A stretch of 64,000 nucleotides of DNA from Paramecium tetraurelia (taxonomy: Eukaryota > Ciliophora > Oligohymenophorea > Peniculida > Parameciidae). Position 1 is the stretch's first letter. Every line of letters starts with the position of its first letter. The stretch spans positions 496,001 to 560,000 of the forward strand of contig NW_001799022.1 of assembly GCF_000165425.1 (NCBI RefSeq), written 5' to 3'. The notes beneath the pieces were generated by a model. That model was not told the origin of the DNA. It saw only the letters and a list, made by a program, of their open reading frames with translations, and ran no database searches. Shown here one piece after another: positions 24,479 to 35,270 of this stretch. Made by a program: the position numbers and the translations under genes.

Positions 24479-24954
24479 ATTCAAAAATAAACTTATTAAA
24501 TTTATTAAGTAAAATCTTTATTAATTATTCCATTAAATATTAGAGATGAATAAAGGCTTTTCGTTTCATAAATAAAAAACAGACACAAATTTATTTAATC
24601 TCAACTAAAATTGTATTTAATAGAATAATCTGCTTAATAATTTCAAATCATCTACAAGGGGAATAAAATTAAATTTCACCCACGTCTTTTAATTTTTAAA
24701 ATTATTTCATTGCTATTCAACTAAAATTAGATGTTGTGATGCAATATACTTTATTTATAAGAATTAAATCAGAAAAATGAGCAAATAAATAATGCTATAC
24801 AGGTATAAATGGTTAATTAGATCAATCTAATTGTGTTAACTAGGAATTTCTTAAAGAAACAACATTAAAATGTAGGAAATTTTGAAATAAAGTGTTTTCC
24901 AATTTAATATTATATAAATGATAATTTTTTATATTAATATTAAAAACGGATTGT
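24479..24954. other. Divergent intergenic region
   Basis: About 480 bases between the minus-strand TMEM185/RING gene and the plus-strand trichocyst gene; it must carry both promoters. No coding stretch is supported. Confidence 0.55.
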
Positions 24955-26096
24955 ATGAGGAAATTAGTTTCTGTACTATTGATTTCTCTCACTTTGGCAA
25001 GTCAAATTCAAGGTCCTTTATCGAATCCAATAATGAATGAATTGGAATCAACTCATTTGGGAAAAGCTTTCTTGAAATTACTTAGCCTAAAATCAAAGGC
25101 ATAACAATTTGATTTCTCTAAATTATATGCAGCACTTGATGACTTACAAAATTCAATCAAATAAAGATTGGCTGATGAATAGCAAGCATATTAATAAGAT
25201 GAAGTCTAATATTTCACAGACAAGGAATTTTTTTCAGGTCAAATTACTCAATTCCAGAATGAAGTAAACCAATTAGCTTACCTTATTAGATTGCATCATT
25301 AGAAATAGATGTTACAGATTTCACTGAAAGCAGAGATTTATTATAAATTGCCTTGAATGGAAAAGTAGATGAATTGAAAGAGGTTTAATCTTTGGCTGAT
25401 GGATTAGCAGCAAGAGTCAAAAAGGAAGAAGGAATCTTCAAGGATCAATAAAATCAATATACAAATGCCGTTTAAGCTCTTGATTAAGCATTGTAATTGA
25501 TCGGATAACTCAGAGATGGTTCATTTATTTAGAACAGAAGTGTTTCATTCTTAGAAGAAGGCCTAAAGCAACTCTAACATCAAAGAATCATGTATGGACC
25601 TTTGATCACTGCATTCACTTAAATCATGGCTCCAAGTTTCAATGACTCTGAAGCAAGTGCTAAAGTTTAGAAGTTAATCCAAAATTTGAGAGACACTATT
25701 GTGAAAAACAAAACTGACTTAGAAAATGCCTATCAATAGGTTAGAGCCATTGATGATCACAATCTCAGCCAGTATAACTAAAGAATAAGCAACTTATCAA
25801 CAATTGTAATTCCAACCATCTAGGCTGAAATCTAAACAAGAGATGGTAATCATAGTTTATAATTGATAAGCTCAAATTTAAACCAAGTAAAACTTACTCA
25901 GAGATGCCTAAACCAATTTCAAGACAGCTTCAGATAACTTAGATAATACTAATAACAGATGGGTTGAAAGGTATTATTACTATGTAATTTTAGAACCAAT
26001 GAACACAATAAGTTGATGGACTAACTATTAACTTAATAATCCCTATTTCCCAAGATTGTAAGTGAATTGGAAGGAGCAGGAGTTAGAAGAAGATGA
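24955..26096 (+). CDS. Trichocyst matrix protein (TMP) precursor
   Basis: About 355 residues, with a signal peptide (RKLVSVLLISLTLASQIQG) and long alpha-helical coiled-coil domains typical of the Paramecium TMP/tmx family, for example IASLEIDVTDFTESRDLL and KTASDNLDNTNNRWVER. TMPs are made as secretory precursors, cleaved, and packed into the crystalline matrix of trichocysts, the dense-core exocytotic organelles. Three introns are needed: 25264-25289 (26 nt), 25846-25870 (25 nt, ending ATAAG) and 25971-25993 (23 nt). Without the second one the frame shifts just before the conserved ARDAQ/TNFKTAS region. The protein ends GAGVRRR. No second TMP copy is in the window. Which of the many TMP subfamilies it belongs to cannot be told here. 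Confidence 0.9.
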
Positions 26097-26144
26097 TTTT
26101 CTTAAATTTATCAAAACATAATATTTAATAATATATATTTTAAT

Positions 26145-26865
26145 ATGTAAAATTTTAAAAGAGTTGTTATTTTATTATCTAAAACTTCTGGAAGAGACAA
26201 AGTAAGTATTGATTTAATTATAATTTGATTAGTCTTGTAGAATTTTACAATATTTTGGTAAATTTTGTGCAGAATAATTGAAGGAGTTGAAATAAGATGA
26301 ATTATCATTAAAGTGCAAAAATTTAAGCTCTAACATGAGTTTAACTAGGAAAGTCTTAAGATTTGGAAGAACAATAGGAATCATCATTTCAATTATGGAA
26401 TTATCAAAATAAAAAGGAAATAAAGCAATCATTCTCAATAAAATATTGATGAACATCTCTTGCTTCCTCTATTTTCTAGTTGATCATACTCATTGGTTTT
26501 GTAAAGTAAATTCATTATTTAACTTAGATTTAAGTCATACAAAACCCATAACTAGAAGCTAAAGCAGATTATTGGAGTGACGCACTTTGGTGCTTTGAGG
26601 CGTTCTTTGATTGCGTGGCATTAATTTTAGAAATTAGAGAAGAAGAAAATAAAAGTTAAGATTCAAAGTCATCCCAACGTCTTTTCAATCTCAGATTGGA
26701 CCTATTAAGAGCCTTTATGGACTTGCTGGTATATATATATATTCTAACTATGAGAGTGCTTATGGATTTATCAGTAATGGAAAAATGCCAGGCAAGTGGA
26801 TTGGTTTCTTTGGAACAATTAGCTCAATTATTGGACTTAAATAACAATGGGATGCAGCTAAGTGA
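26145..26865 (+). CDS. PEX11: Peroxisomal biogenesis factor 11
   Basis: About 213 residues matching PEX11, a peroxisomal membrane protein that promotes elongation and division. Motifs seen: LLSKTSGRDKSCRILQYFGK at the N-terminus, LSLTRKVLRFGRTIG-like helix, a central DALWCFEAFFDC segment, and the conserved C-terminal GFFGTISSIIGLKQQWD. Introns: 26202-26232 (31 nt, TAG), 26506-26527 (22 nt, TAG) and a third of 26 nt at 26729-26754 that begins with a TA repeat and ends GAG. The third is less secure: a 2-base length change in the TA repeat would also restore the frame. The gene follows the trichocyst gene by 48 bases on the same strand. Confidence 0.85.
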
Positions 26866-26903
26866 ATTATAATAATTTCAGAAATGTATTTAATAACAAT
26901 AAA

Positions 26904-28058
26904 TCATTCGGTTTGTTAAATAATTTAGAGCAATAATGCTTCATTTTTCATAATATTCAATTTTGGTTTTGAAAATATTACGAACACTGACGTTAGGATT
27001 ATAACATTAGGTACTTCCAACTCCAAAAACCTTTTATATTCTACTTTATGTTTTGCACACAACTTTTCGTAAAACAAGAAGATAATTCTCTTCATTCTTT
27101 GTTTAGATATAAGAATTTATGGGGATCGTTATCTGATATTTTAAATCATTTGTTCCATCTAAAGATAGAACTTATTTCTCTGTGCAATATAAAACTATTA
27201 AATTTGTCTAACTTTTAGGTAAAAATTCATAAAAGATTGCTATAATTATGCTTGCGTTTTTATGAAAAATGTATCATTTAGAGTTATCAAGATAAGATCC
27301 GATATTTATCTTGAAATTTTGTCAGATAATTTGTTTGAGAAGATCGATAGAGTTAGATTGGCTTGCATTAAAACTCTCAAATTGAGAGAGGTGGTTTTTT
27401 CATGAACGTATTTCCATCTTTGTGCATAATGTTTTGGAGAATTATTCATGCATCTTAATATTTTATTAATTTTAAAATGAGCATAGAGGGTATCAATATA
27501 CTTTAAAAAATTTAGAACAATTATCCATTAATTTATGTATTTTTTCATCATTCTTTATTGATTTAATTATTTATAAGATTGTACTAACATTCTTTGGTAT
27601 TTTTAAATTACATTTTAAGATAATAATTAAAGTTTTTTCTGTTAAGCTAATAGTATTTTATTTTTTAATGAAACCTAATCACATCTTTGTTTTACCGAAT
27701 TGATTCTACGATTATCACTAAATACTCTAATTGGAGGGACACTTTCATTAATTAGAGATTTTCCAACACTTTACATATTAAAGGAAATATTTTTGTTTGT
27801 ATTAAAGGATTCATCTTCTGTATTATTGTTATTTTAAGAACCACTTCGCATTCTTAGTTATTCCCTTCCATCGTAACACAGAAAATAACTCCTGTCATAT
27901 TGGGATGCTATTATTTTGAAAATAAATATTTATACTTTAAAACCATGCTTTAAGTTTGATTGAAGTACTATAATCTGATAAGAGAGAGAAAAATAAATAA
28001 TTCTTATGTTCTTCTGGTTTCTTAATTACAATTATTTTTTATTATTTTATAACAACAT
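26904..28058 (-). CDS. Intronless protein of unknown function
   Basis: A 385-codon minus-strand frame without TGA, in DNA with higher G+C than its flanks, so very likely a real gene; it has no long frame in the standard code. The product (about 384 residues) starts with a basic, hydrophobic part including HGFKVQIFIFKIIASQYDRS, then an Asn-rich spacer near residue 95, then helical Gln/Lys-rich sequence with WIIVLNFLKYIDTLYAHFKI and MKRIIFLFYEKLCAKHKVEY. I recognise no domain. The chosen ATG at 28058 is preferred because an in-frame ATG about 30 codons further up adds only noncoding-like sequence. It converges with PEX11, with 38 bases between the stops. Confidence 0.65.
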
Positions 28059-29544
28059 GTTTCTGATGATTCTTTTGGGAAGGCTAAGAGGTTAAAAATG
28101 AAAAATATATATTGCATTTAAAAGCCCCTACATTGAAAAATATTTTCAAGGGAAAATAATCTTGAATTCTTATTTTAATATATTATGGAAAGCCTTTCAT
28201 AATTGATGTGCTTGCCCATTAATCATTTTCCAATTCTAAACAGTCATACTGATAATCAAGTTGATCCGAAAAAAGTAAGTAATTCCTCTATAATATAATA
28301 TTATACTATACTGTTTCTCTTCAATTAGTAAGGCTGGTAAAAACTTGAATCCATAAAATTATTTATTTTAAATTTGGTATATATATAATAACTTCTTTTT
28401 CTTAGAATTATGCATTCTTAAGAATAGTTTACAACCTTTTCAATTTAGATAAGTCTAAGATTGCTCAAATTATTTTTGTTCAATTCTTTCAGCATTAACT
28501 TACTTCATTTTTAATAATCTTTAATCAGTTATGATCAACCTACAAATATTGGGATTATCATGATATTTATATTAATCTTTATCTTTAAATTCTTCTCTTT
28601 TTAACTTTAATTAATAATATTTGTATTTTTCAAATTATCTTTCATAGACTTTTTTGAATTCTTGAAATCAATCATTTGTAATTTTTCCATCTAAATATTA
28701 AAATATTTTCAAATTCCACTATTAGATATTTGTGTGAACTCCGCTTAAAAATTACTTAAGGATTTATTTTAATAATTTTATTCATTATAAGTCTAATTTA
28801 AGAAATTTAATTATCTATTTAAATATTTATAAGGAAACCCACATATTTAAAGTACAAGACTATAATTAATTTAATTTATACACATGTTTAAGTTATTGAT
28901 TCAAAAATAATAGGGTAGGAAATTTAAATTATTAATTTATTTTAAATTAATGATTTATAATTATTTAATCATTTACACAAAAAGCCTAGGAGGAGCTTTT
29001 CTTTTATGATAATTATAGAGTGATATTAACAGATGATTATTAAGTTTAAACATCTAAATAAAGGGATTTATAATAACAATATTATTTATGAATATAGCTG
29101 TTGACAAAAATATTGAATAAAACATAAAATAATTGGCCCAAATATAGAAAAGCATTTAAGAGTGACTGTTATTTTGTATATATTAATATTAAATCTCTTA
29201 AATTATCTCAAAACTTTAATAAAATTCTTGGATTAATTAATTATAATAATAGCTTTGATTGTGTCTTTTAAGATTGTATATAATATAAAGGACATTAGAA
29301 CTCGCCATATTTATTTTCAACTCTGGGCTAGGAGTAGCAAATCTTGAGCCAAAATTAAATGAAGAAAATGTAAATTGTAAAATATCAATCAGTTCTGGAG
29401 ATTCTTTGATAGTTAGCATAGTCAGCAATAATTAGAAACAGATAATAGAGGAATTTAAGTAATAATCTTAACATTTAAGATTAAAAATTTAGATTGATTT
29501 TGATATATTAAGTTAATATTTATATGATTCAATATAGAAATATA
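28059..29544. other. Gene-poor, very AT-rich stretch with weak open frames
   Basis: About 1.5 kb, with only about 15% G+C in places. A plus-strand frame from ATG 28185 stays open for 274 codons and its first 30 codons look coding, but most of the product is a noncoding-like mix. Minus-strand pieces (for example MKQVNAERIEQKQFEQ near 28500) also look coding but are broken by TGA. Near 29300-29540 a plus frame encodes LEPKLNEENVNCKISISSGD after a possible 23-nt intron (29275-29297), without an identifiable start. This may be decayed gene material; no gene is supported. Confidence 0.4.
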
Positions 29545-31150
29545 TCACACAGAAGGGGGCTTTTAGAGTAGCATTAGCTACTATTAGATAAAATAATACT
29601 ACAAGATCTATTCTTACAATTTTTATTAGAGTAGGATTGAAAAAGAATTAATTGGTGCGTATGATTATTATTATTATTATAATTATTACTATTATTATTA
29701 GTAATATTATTAATATTAAGTTCTATTTTAATTGAGTTCTTCTTCAACCTTGACTAGTTTTTAAACTTTATCATAGTTTTCCATTTCTCGAATGTTATTG
29801 AGTTTTTCCATTCTCTTTGATTATTCTTATTTTTCTTCCTCGAAGTTTTTAGTTGGTAATTTATCAAGATATTTTGTAAATGCAGATTTTCTTTCTGAAT
29901 GAGTTAATATTTTAGGAAGTTGTTATTGAATAGGTTGTTCAGTTTGAATAGATTGTTATTGTTATTATTATTATTATTCTTCTTCTATATTCATATCTTA
30001 TTATTATTCCTATTATTATTCTTATTCTTATTATTATTTCACGGATTAGTTGAATTGATCTTATGAATATTGATTCATTAATTCTTATAGTTATGGATAG
30101 ATTGATGAATAATCATCTGATGAAAATTCGAGCTTCTTAAATTAGGTTTCATCAAGATATTTTCTTTCAACAACGGATATCATACTTTGGCCAAAAAGTT
30201 GAGTTAAGGATTCCTCAATCTGAAATTAATAATAAAGATTACCTTCTTTCTAATTCTATTGTTATTGGATTAAAAGACGATGGTGTATTGAGATTATTGA
30301 TATTTTGACATTAATTGTTTTTAAAACTCAATTAGATAATTATCAGTTTCTAAATTATTTTAATAGTAGATATTTAAACATCTGGAGAACTTGAGTGCCA
30401 TAAATAAGGGATGTTTTATCTAAAATAGATTAGAGTTTATACTTTATTTCTAATATTTGGGGCTGTTAAATAATTGTGTAATCCATTTTCATTATTTTCA
30501 ATTGGAGCGTCAACTACATCGTTAAAATGTTTTTCTTTTTTGCAGAAGTTGCGTTCTAGATAACTAGGTTCGAAAGGTTGGATATATTAGATTTGTCTGT
30601 GTTCATCGCGAGCACTCTTTCTACTGTCGACAAAAACTGGTGGTGATTATAACCCTAGAATGATGTTCTCTCTCTCTTTCACTAATATTAATAACTGAAA
30701 TCTATGTCCTTAGTGATTGTAAGTTGTGCTATTAAATTTTACGCCCTACGATTGTTAATAATAAATACCGAAAAGAAGGCTTTACCATCTATAATGTCGT
30801 ATTATGTTGTTCCTTCTAATCCTACTTCTTCAAAGAGATCATTCTATAACATCTTCACTGCCAGTAATTAAACCTAAAATTAGAATTAAATAAGATACCT
30901 AGCAATTGATCCATTATGTGCATTCTTCATTCTATAATGAAATTTTTACAGAAATGTTTGGAATATTCCAGCTCTTATGCCAATTCCATCCTAGATCATT
31001 TGTATATTTCAATTCTCTCTCGGTATCAATCTTCAATAAAACTGGTCCTTGATTAGGAGTCACAGTTTGTCTTAAATTGATGAAGGTAGTTTTTGTTTTC
31101 AAAGTACTCTTACATTATGTCCATGTAAAGCCTTTATGAAATTAAGCCAT
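29545..31150 (-). CDS. Q-rich protein with possible beta-sandwich DNA-binding domain
   Basis: About 503 residues from five exons; introns at 30874-30898, 30746-30768, 30420-30442 and 30220-30242 (25, 23, 23 and 23 nt) have GTA starts and TAG or CAG ends, and only this splicing keeps conserved-looking sequence in one frame. The N-terminal 200 residues are beta-rich, with FSGVKFNSTTYNHQGHRFQL and QSPPVFVDSRKSARDE. That pattern recalls Ig-like transcription-factor folds (p53/RHD/CSL type), but this is weak inference. The C-terminal half is Gln-rich, with runs of TAA/CAA codons, and contains a charged coiled-coil segment. The last 60 residues overlap an opposite-strand open frame, so the C-terminal end is less certain than the rest. 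Confidence 0.65.
29666..29712. repeat. ATT/ATA microsatellite
   Basis: Run of ATT/ATA triplets with a few substitutions. On the minus strand it codes for a Gln run (TAA codons) in the tail of the gene at 29545-31150. Confidence 0.8.
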
Positions 31151-31769
31151 TTGATTAAGAAGAATTTAAAATTATTTCAAGATTTTGTTTATTTCGAAAT
31201 CCACTAATAAATACGCATATATCATCAAATAAATTTATACTCTCAATTTGCATGTTTTACAAACATCTGCCAATCAATATGTATTGAATTCCATTTTTTC
31301 ATACAAAAGACGCCGACAACAAGATATAATCCAAAATATAAAAAACACTCATTAAAAGCTTAGAAATAATTATAATGTAAACGATTAATTAAGATGAATA
31401 CAAAGCGAGTAAAACTACTAAATTACTTATTGGAGAACACAGAGCAAATAAGGAAATTATAATTTTTGAATATTTAAATCATTAGAATGGAAACTCTTAT
31501 TTCTGTTAATAAATACTATCTAATTTTGAATTCTACACAAAATTATATAATTTCTAATTAAAATTGTAAAACTAATTTTAGAATACATTCAAGATTGCTC
31601 TGTCAATTTGGTAACTTCATAATAACACTTCTAGAATTTGTTTCAACAAGAACAAAATGTACAATTTTTAGAATGAAAATGTATTATTTATAAAATAAAT
31701 ATATCGATTTATTGCAAATTATATATCATTTGCTAATTATCATATTAAATACAATAATACGCATCAATA
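31151..31769. other. Divergent intergenic region
   Basis: About 620 AT-rich bases between oppositely directed genes. No coding frame or RNA gene is seen; it should include promoters for both. Confidence 0.55.
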
Positions 31770-32768
31770 ATGAGTGAAAATGTTCTTGAGAAGCATTGGC
31801 TGAGTAAAGTTGCTGATACTTTGTAACCATTTGGAATAGGTGGTTTATCTGGATGTGTGGCTACGTGTTTTATTTAACCGGTTGACTTAGTCAAAGTTAG
31901 AATCCAGCTAAAATCAGAAAAATTGGGTCCTAATGCAGGTAGCGAGATCAGTCCATTTCGTGTCTTCTCTGAAATCTTAAAAGAAGGAGGTGTGTTGAGT
32001 TTTTGGAAAGGAATTGACTCAGCATTAGCTAGATAAGTATTTTACACTACCACTCGTATGGGAATTTATAAGACAATGTATTAAAGATCAAAGCAAGCAA
32101 ACAATGGAAAAGAGCCTTCATTTTTAGCTAAATCTTGGTGTTCAATTGTAGCAGGTTTCATTGGCTCATTAGCAGGTAATCCAGCAGATTTAGCTTTGGT
32201 CAGAATCTAGGCAGATAGCACGCTGCCTGTTGAAGAGAGAAGAGGATATAAAAATGTTTTTGATGCATTTTATAAAATTGTGAAAGATGAAGGAATAGCA
32301 GCATTATGGAGAGGATCGACTCCAACAGTTATTAGAGCAGTTGTAATTAACGTGGCAATGTTGGGACCTTATGATGAGATAAAGGAACATTTAAATCACT
32401 ATTTTGGAACCAAAGATACTCAATAAACTCGATTATTGTATATTGTTAAAATATATTTCTAATAGAGCATCTGCAGCAGCTGGGTTTTTGAGTTCTTTTT
32501 GTGCTTTACCTTTTGATAATGCGAAAACAAAAATGTAGAAAATGAAAAAGGATGCAGCAGGTGTATATCCTTATTCATCTATTTTTGATGCAATTGGAAA
32601 AGTAAGAAACATGACTATTCATAGACAGCTAAAAGAGAAGGAGTTGTGGGACTTTGGGTAGGATTTCCAACATTTTATTTCAGAATTGCACCACACACTA
32701 TGATTACTCTTTTAACTCAAGACTGGTTAACAGACAAGGTCAATTCATGGAGAAAAAAGAAACATTGA
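31770..32768 (+). CDS. Mitochondrial carrier, 2-oxoglutarate/malate type
   Basis: About 315 residues with three repeats of two membrane helices, each carrying the PxDxxx carrier signature: PVDLVKVRIQ, PADLALVRIQAD and PFDNAKTKMQ. The second repeat is followed by YKNVFDAFYKIVKDEGIAAL and WRGSTPTVIRAVVIN, typical of the oxoglutarate/malate carrier (SLC25A11) and dicarboxylate carrier branch. It would exchange dicarboxylates across the inner mitochondrial membrane; exact substrate is inferred. Introns are 32438-32465 (28 nt) and 32602-32624 (23 nt), both GTA...TAG. The protein ends in a basic tail (WRKKKH). The start is the first ATG in a long open frame. Confidence 0.92.
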
Positions 32769-33242
32769 ATAATTATCATTCAATACAATAATTATAAATT
32801 ATATTATTATTATTAATATTCATAATAATAATAATTTACATAATATGAAAACTTCTTAATCAGTAAATATCATTAATTATTCATAATGATGTATTCACAT
32901 ATATCTATTCACTTATAGTTTTTTTAAGATTGCACAATTTATTATACCAATATAGAAATAAAAAGATGCAATTAAAATATCGTAATTAATAAATAAAAGA
33001 TAATCTTAAATTTGATTTGAATATTACACCTTCGAACTTTGGATTTTAGAATAATAATAAATAGTTAACTATTTCAATATTCAAAGCCTTTATTATTCTT
33101 AATTACTAAAAGAATAAAAATATAAATATTCTTATAAACAGTTCATTTAGTATATTATTTTAATTAAATTCATTTGCTGCTTACTTTCTATAACCTTTTA
33201 AAAGTATAATATCAATTATAAGGTGATTTGTAAAACAAATAC

Positions 33243-33278
33243 AAACTAATTTAGAGGTAATACTGACTAAATTAGTTT
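33243..33278. repeat. Perfect 12-bp inverted repeat (hairpin)
   Basis: Arms AAACTAATTTAG and CTAAATTAGTTT are separated by a 12-base loop. It lies in a gene-poor region, not next to a gene end. No function is assigned. Confidence 0.7.
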
Positions 33279-33636
33279 CTTTATATTTTAATTCTTACAA
33301 ACTACTGAATTTTATTGATATTCGTTGTGCAAGTAGTTTAGTTTACACTTAGTGTATGCCCTTTCACTACAAAATAGCAAATTCATCTTTTTTTATTTTA
33401 TTTCATATTCCTTCTATGGTTTTGTTAATAAACATGAATTTTAGACGCAAATAAGAAATTATTGATTATGATATCAGATACTTAATATAAATAATGATCA
33501 GAAATTGAAATATTGCTTTTTCATAAAATTTTGTTTTCCATCAAATATTTTTATTATGATATGCTAAGATTAAAAGAAATTAGCTCTTGATTAGCTTCTC
33601 GGTTCCATAATTGGAGGTGGTTAATATTTTATAGGA

Positions 33637-33680
33637 CTAAGTAATTGAGATGTCAATTCTTTTGATTTCCAATTACTTAG
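33637..33680. repeat. Perfect 11-bp inverted repeat
   Basis: Arms CTAAGTAATTG and CAATTACTTAG are separated by 22 bases. It lies 360 bases from the other hairpin in the same gene-poor stretch; arm sequences are different. No function is assigned. Confidence 0.7.
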
Positions 33681-35270
33681 AGTGAGAGTTTTCAATTTGA
33701 CAAATTATGAACTCTTTTTTTTAACAGGTATCTACTCTTTAAACAGGAGCTGACACTTTTTTTGAGGTAATCCTTACATTTGAATAATTGTGAATTAAAT
33801 ATAATTAATTATTATTATATTCAAGCAAAATATATTAAGTTAATTTATCTGAAATTATCCGTTATCTATTATTATAAGGATTTATGCTTGTAATTTTGGG
33901 AATTCAAGCAATAAGCATGACTTAGAATTAAAAAATAAGTATAATTGATATAGACATTCATCAACATTTGTAAGGAGAACTTAAATTTAACTAAATGCTT
34001 TTTATATTGAATTATAGAATAGACATTTTTTTTTATTAAATCCAAAAATTATAATTATCATTGTGAACTCTTTTCAAAATTTACTATAAGAGCTTATCAT
34101 ATTTAATTAAAACACCAAGAAGCAGTCCGACATAAAGAAAATGAAATTTTCTCCTTATTATTTGTGAGTATAAGCACATTCTTCACTTTACAGTTTATAA
34201 ATGGTGAAAATATTAAGAATCAATCTAATTATATTATGCATTTTATTCTTTCTATGAATTCATTTTATTTTCAAACTTTGATGTCATAGGTATATATTAT
34301 ATTGTATGAAATATTCAAAAGATAACTTCAAACTATATGATCTATCATTGAATCAAATGTTTGAAAGTATAAGTTCTGTAATTTTTTTAAGATTCTAAGG
34401 TTAACTTAAAAGAATAAGGTATCCTTAAATAAAATAAATAAGCTAACTAATCTTTAATAAGAAAGAAATTAAATCATATTTTAAGGTTTAACATTCTTTT
34501 AACAACCTTTTAAATTCTTAAAACATTCATAAAATTTTATTATATTTTTTGGGCCATCAGATGCAAAAGCAATCTTAAGAAATATGCTCAAATTGAGAAT
34601 ATTAGTATTGGCTTAATTAGGCCTAAGCTGAGTTTTCATTAGAAAAATATAATGTTGAATGAATAGCTCGCTTAAACTTAATTAACCAATCTGATATTAG
34701 AAAAAATTACTTCTTTCTTGATTGAGTTCTATCTTAATAAAAGTATGCTTGCATTATTCTTATCTTTTATCTGGCTGATAAACCCAGTTGATTTGATTTC
34801 ACTAGCTACTAAGTTGAATCTAGAAATTCTTTAAAATTGGAATTATAATATTACCAATAAAATATTTTCTTTATTTAATTTTACAATACATCAAACATCT
34901 GATCGTTCAATACGCAAATATATTCATTCCCATCGAAATATAACAAGCTTTGCATCATACTCTCATAATTTGGTTTATTTGTTAACTAATAATTTGTATA
35001 AATACAAATAAAATGGAAATTGTAATAAAACTTAGCCAACTGTTTAATTTTAAACCTAGATTTTTAACTTTTAATAGACGTATTGTCGATAATAAATATG
35101 GGATGATATGTATAGTAACTGTAATGGATGTTTAGTTTTATATTTAAACATAAATAAACTTTATGACGTAGTGAATTTATTAAATAATTTACAGAGTATT
35201 TTATAATAATAAAGCTATAACATCAGATATTTGATAAATTTTATTCAAGAATATATACATCAATAAATTA

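Larger units (their letters stand above)
32769..35270. other. Gene-poor 2.5 kb with scattered coding-like fragments
   Basis: No complete gene can be supported. Short pieces look coding: plus strand near 33434 (MNFRRKQEIIDYDIRYLIQ), plus near 33917 (MTQNQKISIIDIDIHQ) and a minus frame open from 34890 to 34636 (RFNLVASEIKSTGFISQIKD). They are separated by TGA codons and frame changes and no start-to-stop model was found. The rest is AT-rich spacer with two perfect short inverted repeats (listed separately). A spacer this long is unusual for such a compact genome. Confidence 0.45.

Noticed and set aside
27374-27388. Palindrome CTCTCAAATTGAGAG
   Set aside because: It lies within the coding frame of the 384-residue gene and is short enough to be chance.
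28185-29009. Plus-strand 274-codon open frame
   Set aside because: Only the first 30 codons look coding; G+C is very low afterwards and the product looks like translated noncoding DNA. Kept as a note in the stretch description.
29262-29738. Plus-strand frame overlapping the tail of the Q-rich minus-strand gene, vaguely like a Pcc1-type protein
   Set aside because: No start codon, a single weak intron candidate, and it overlaps a frame that joins cleanly to four good upstream exons. The Pcc1 likeness is too slight to claim.
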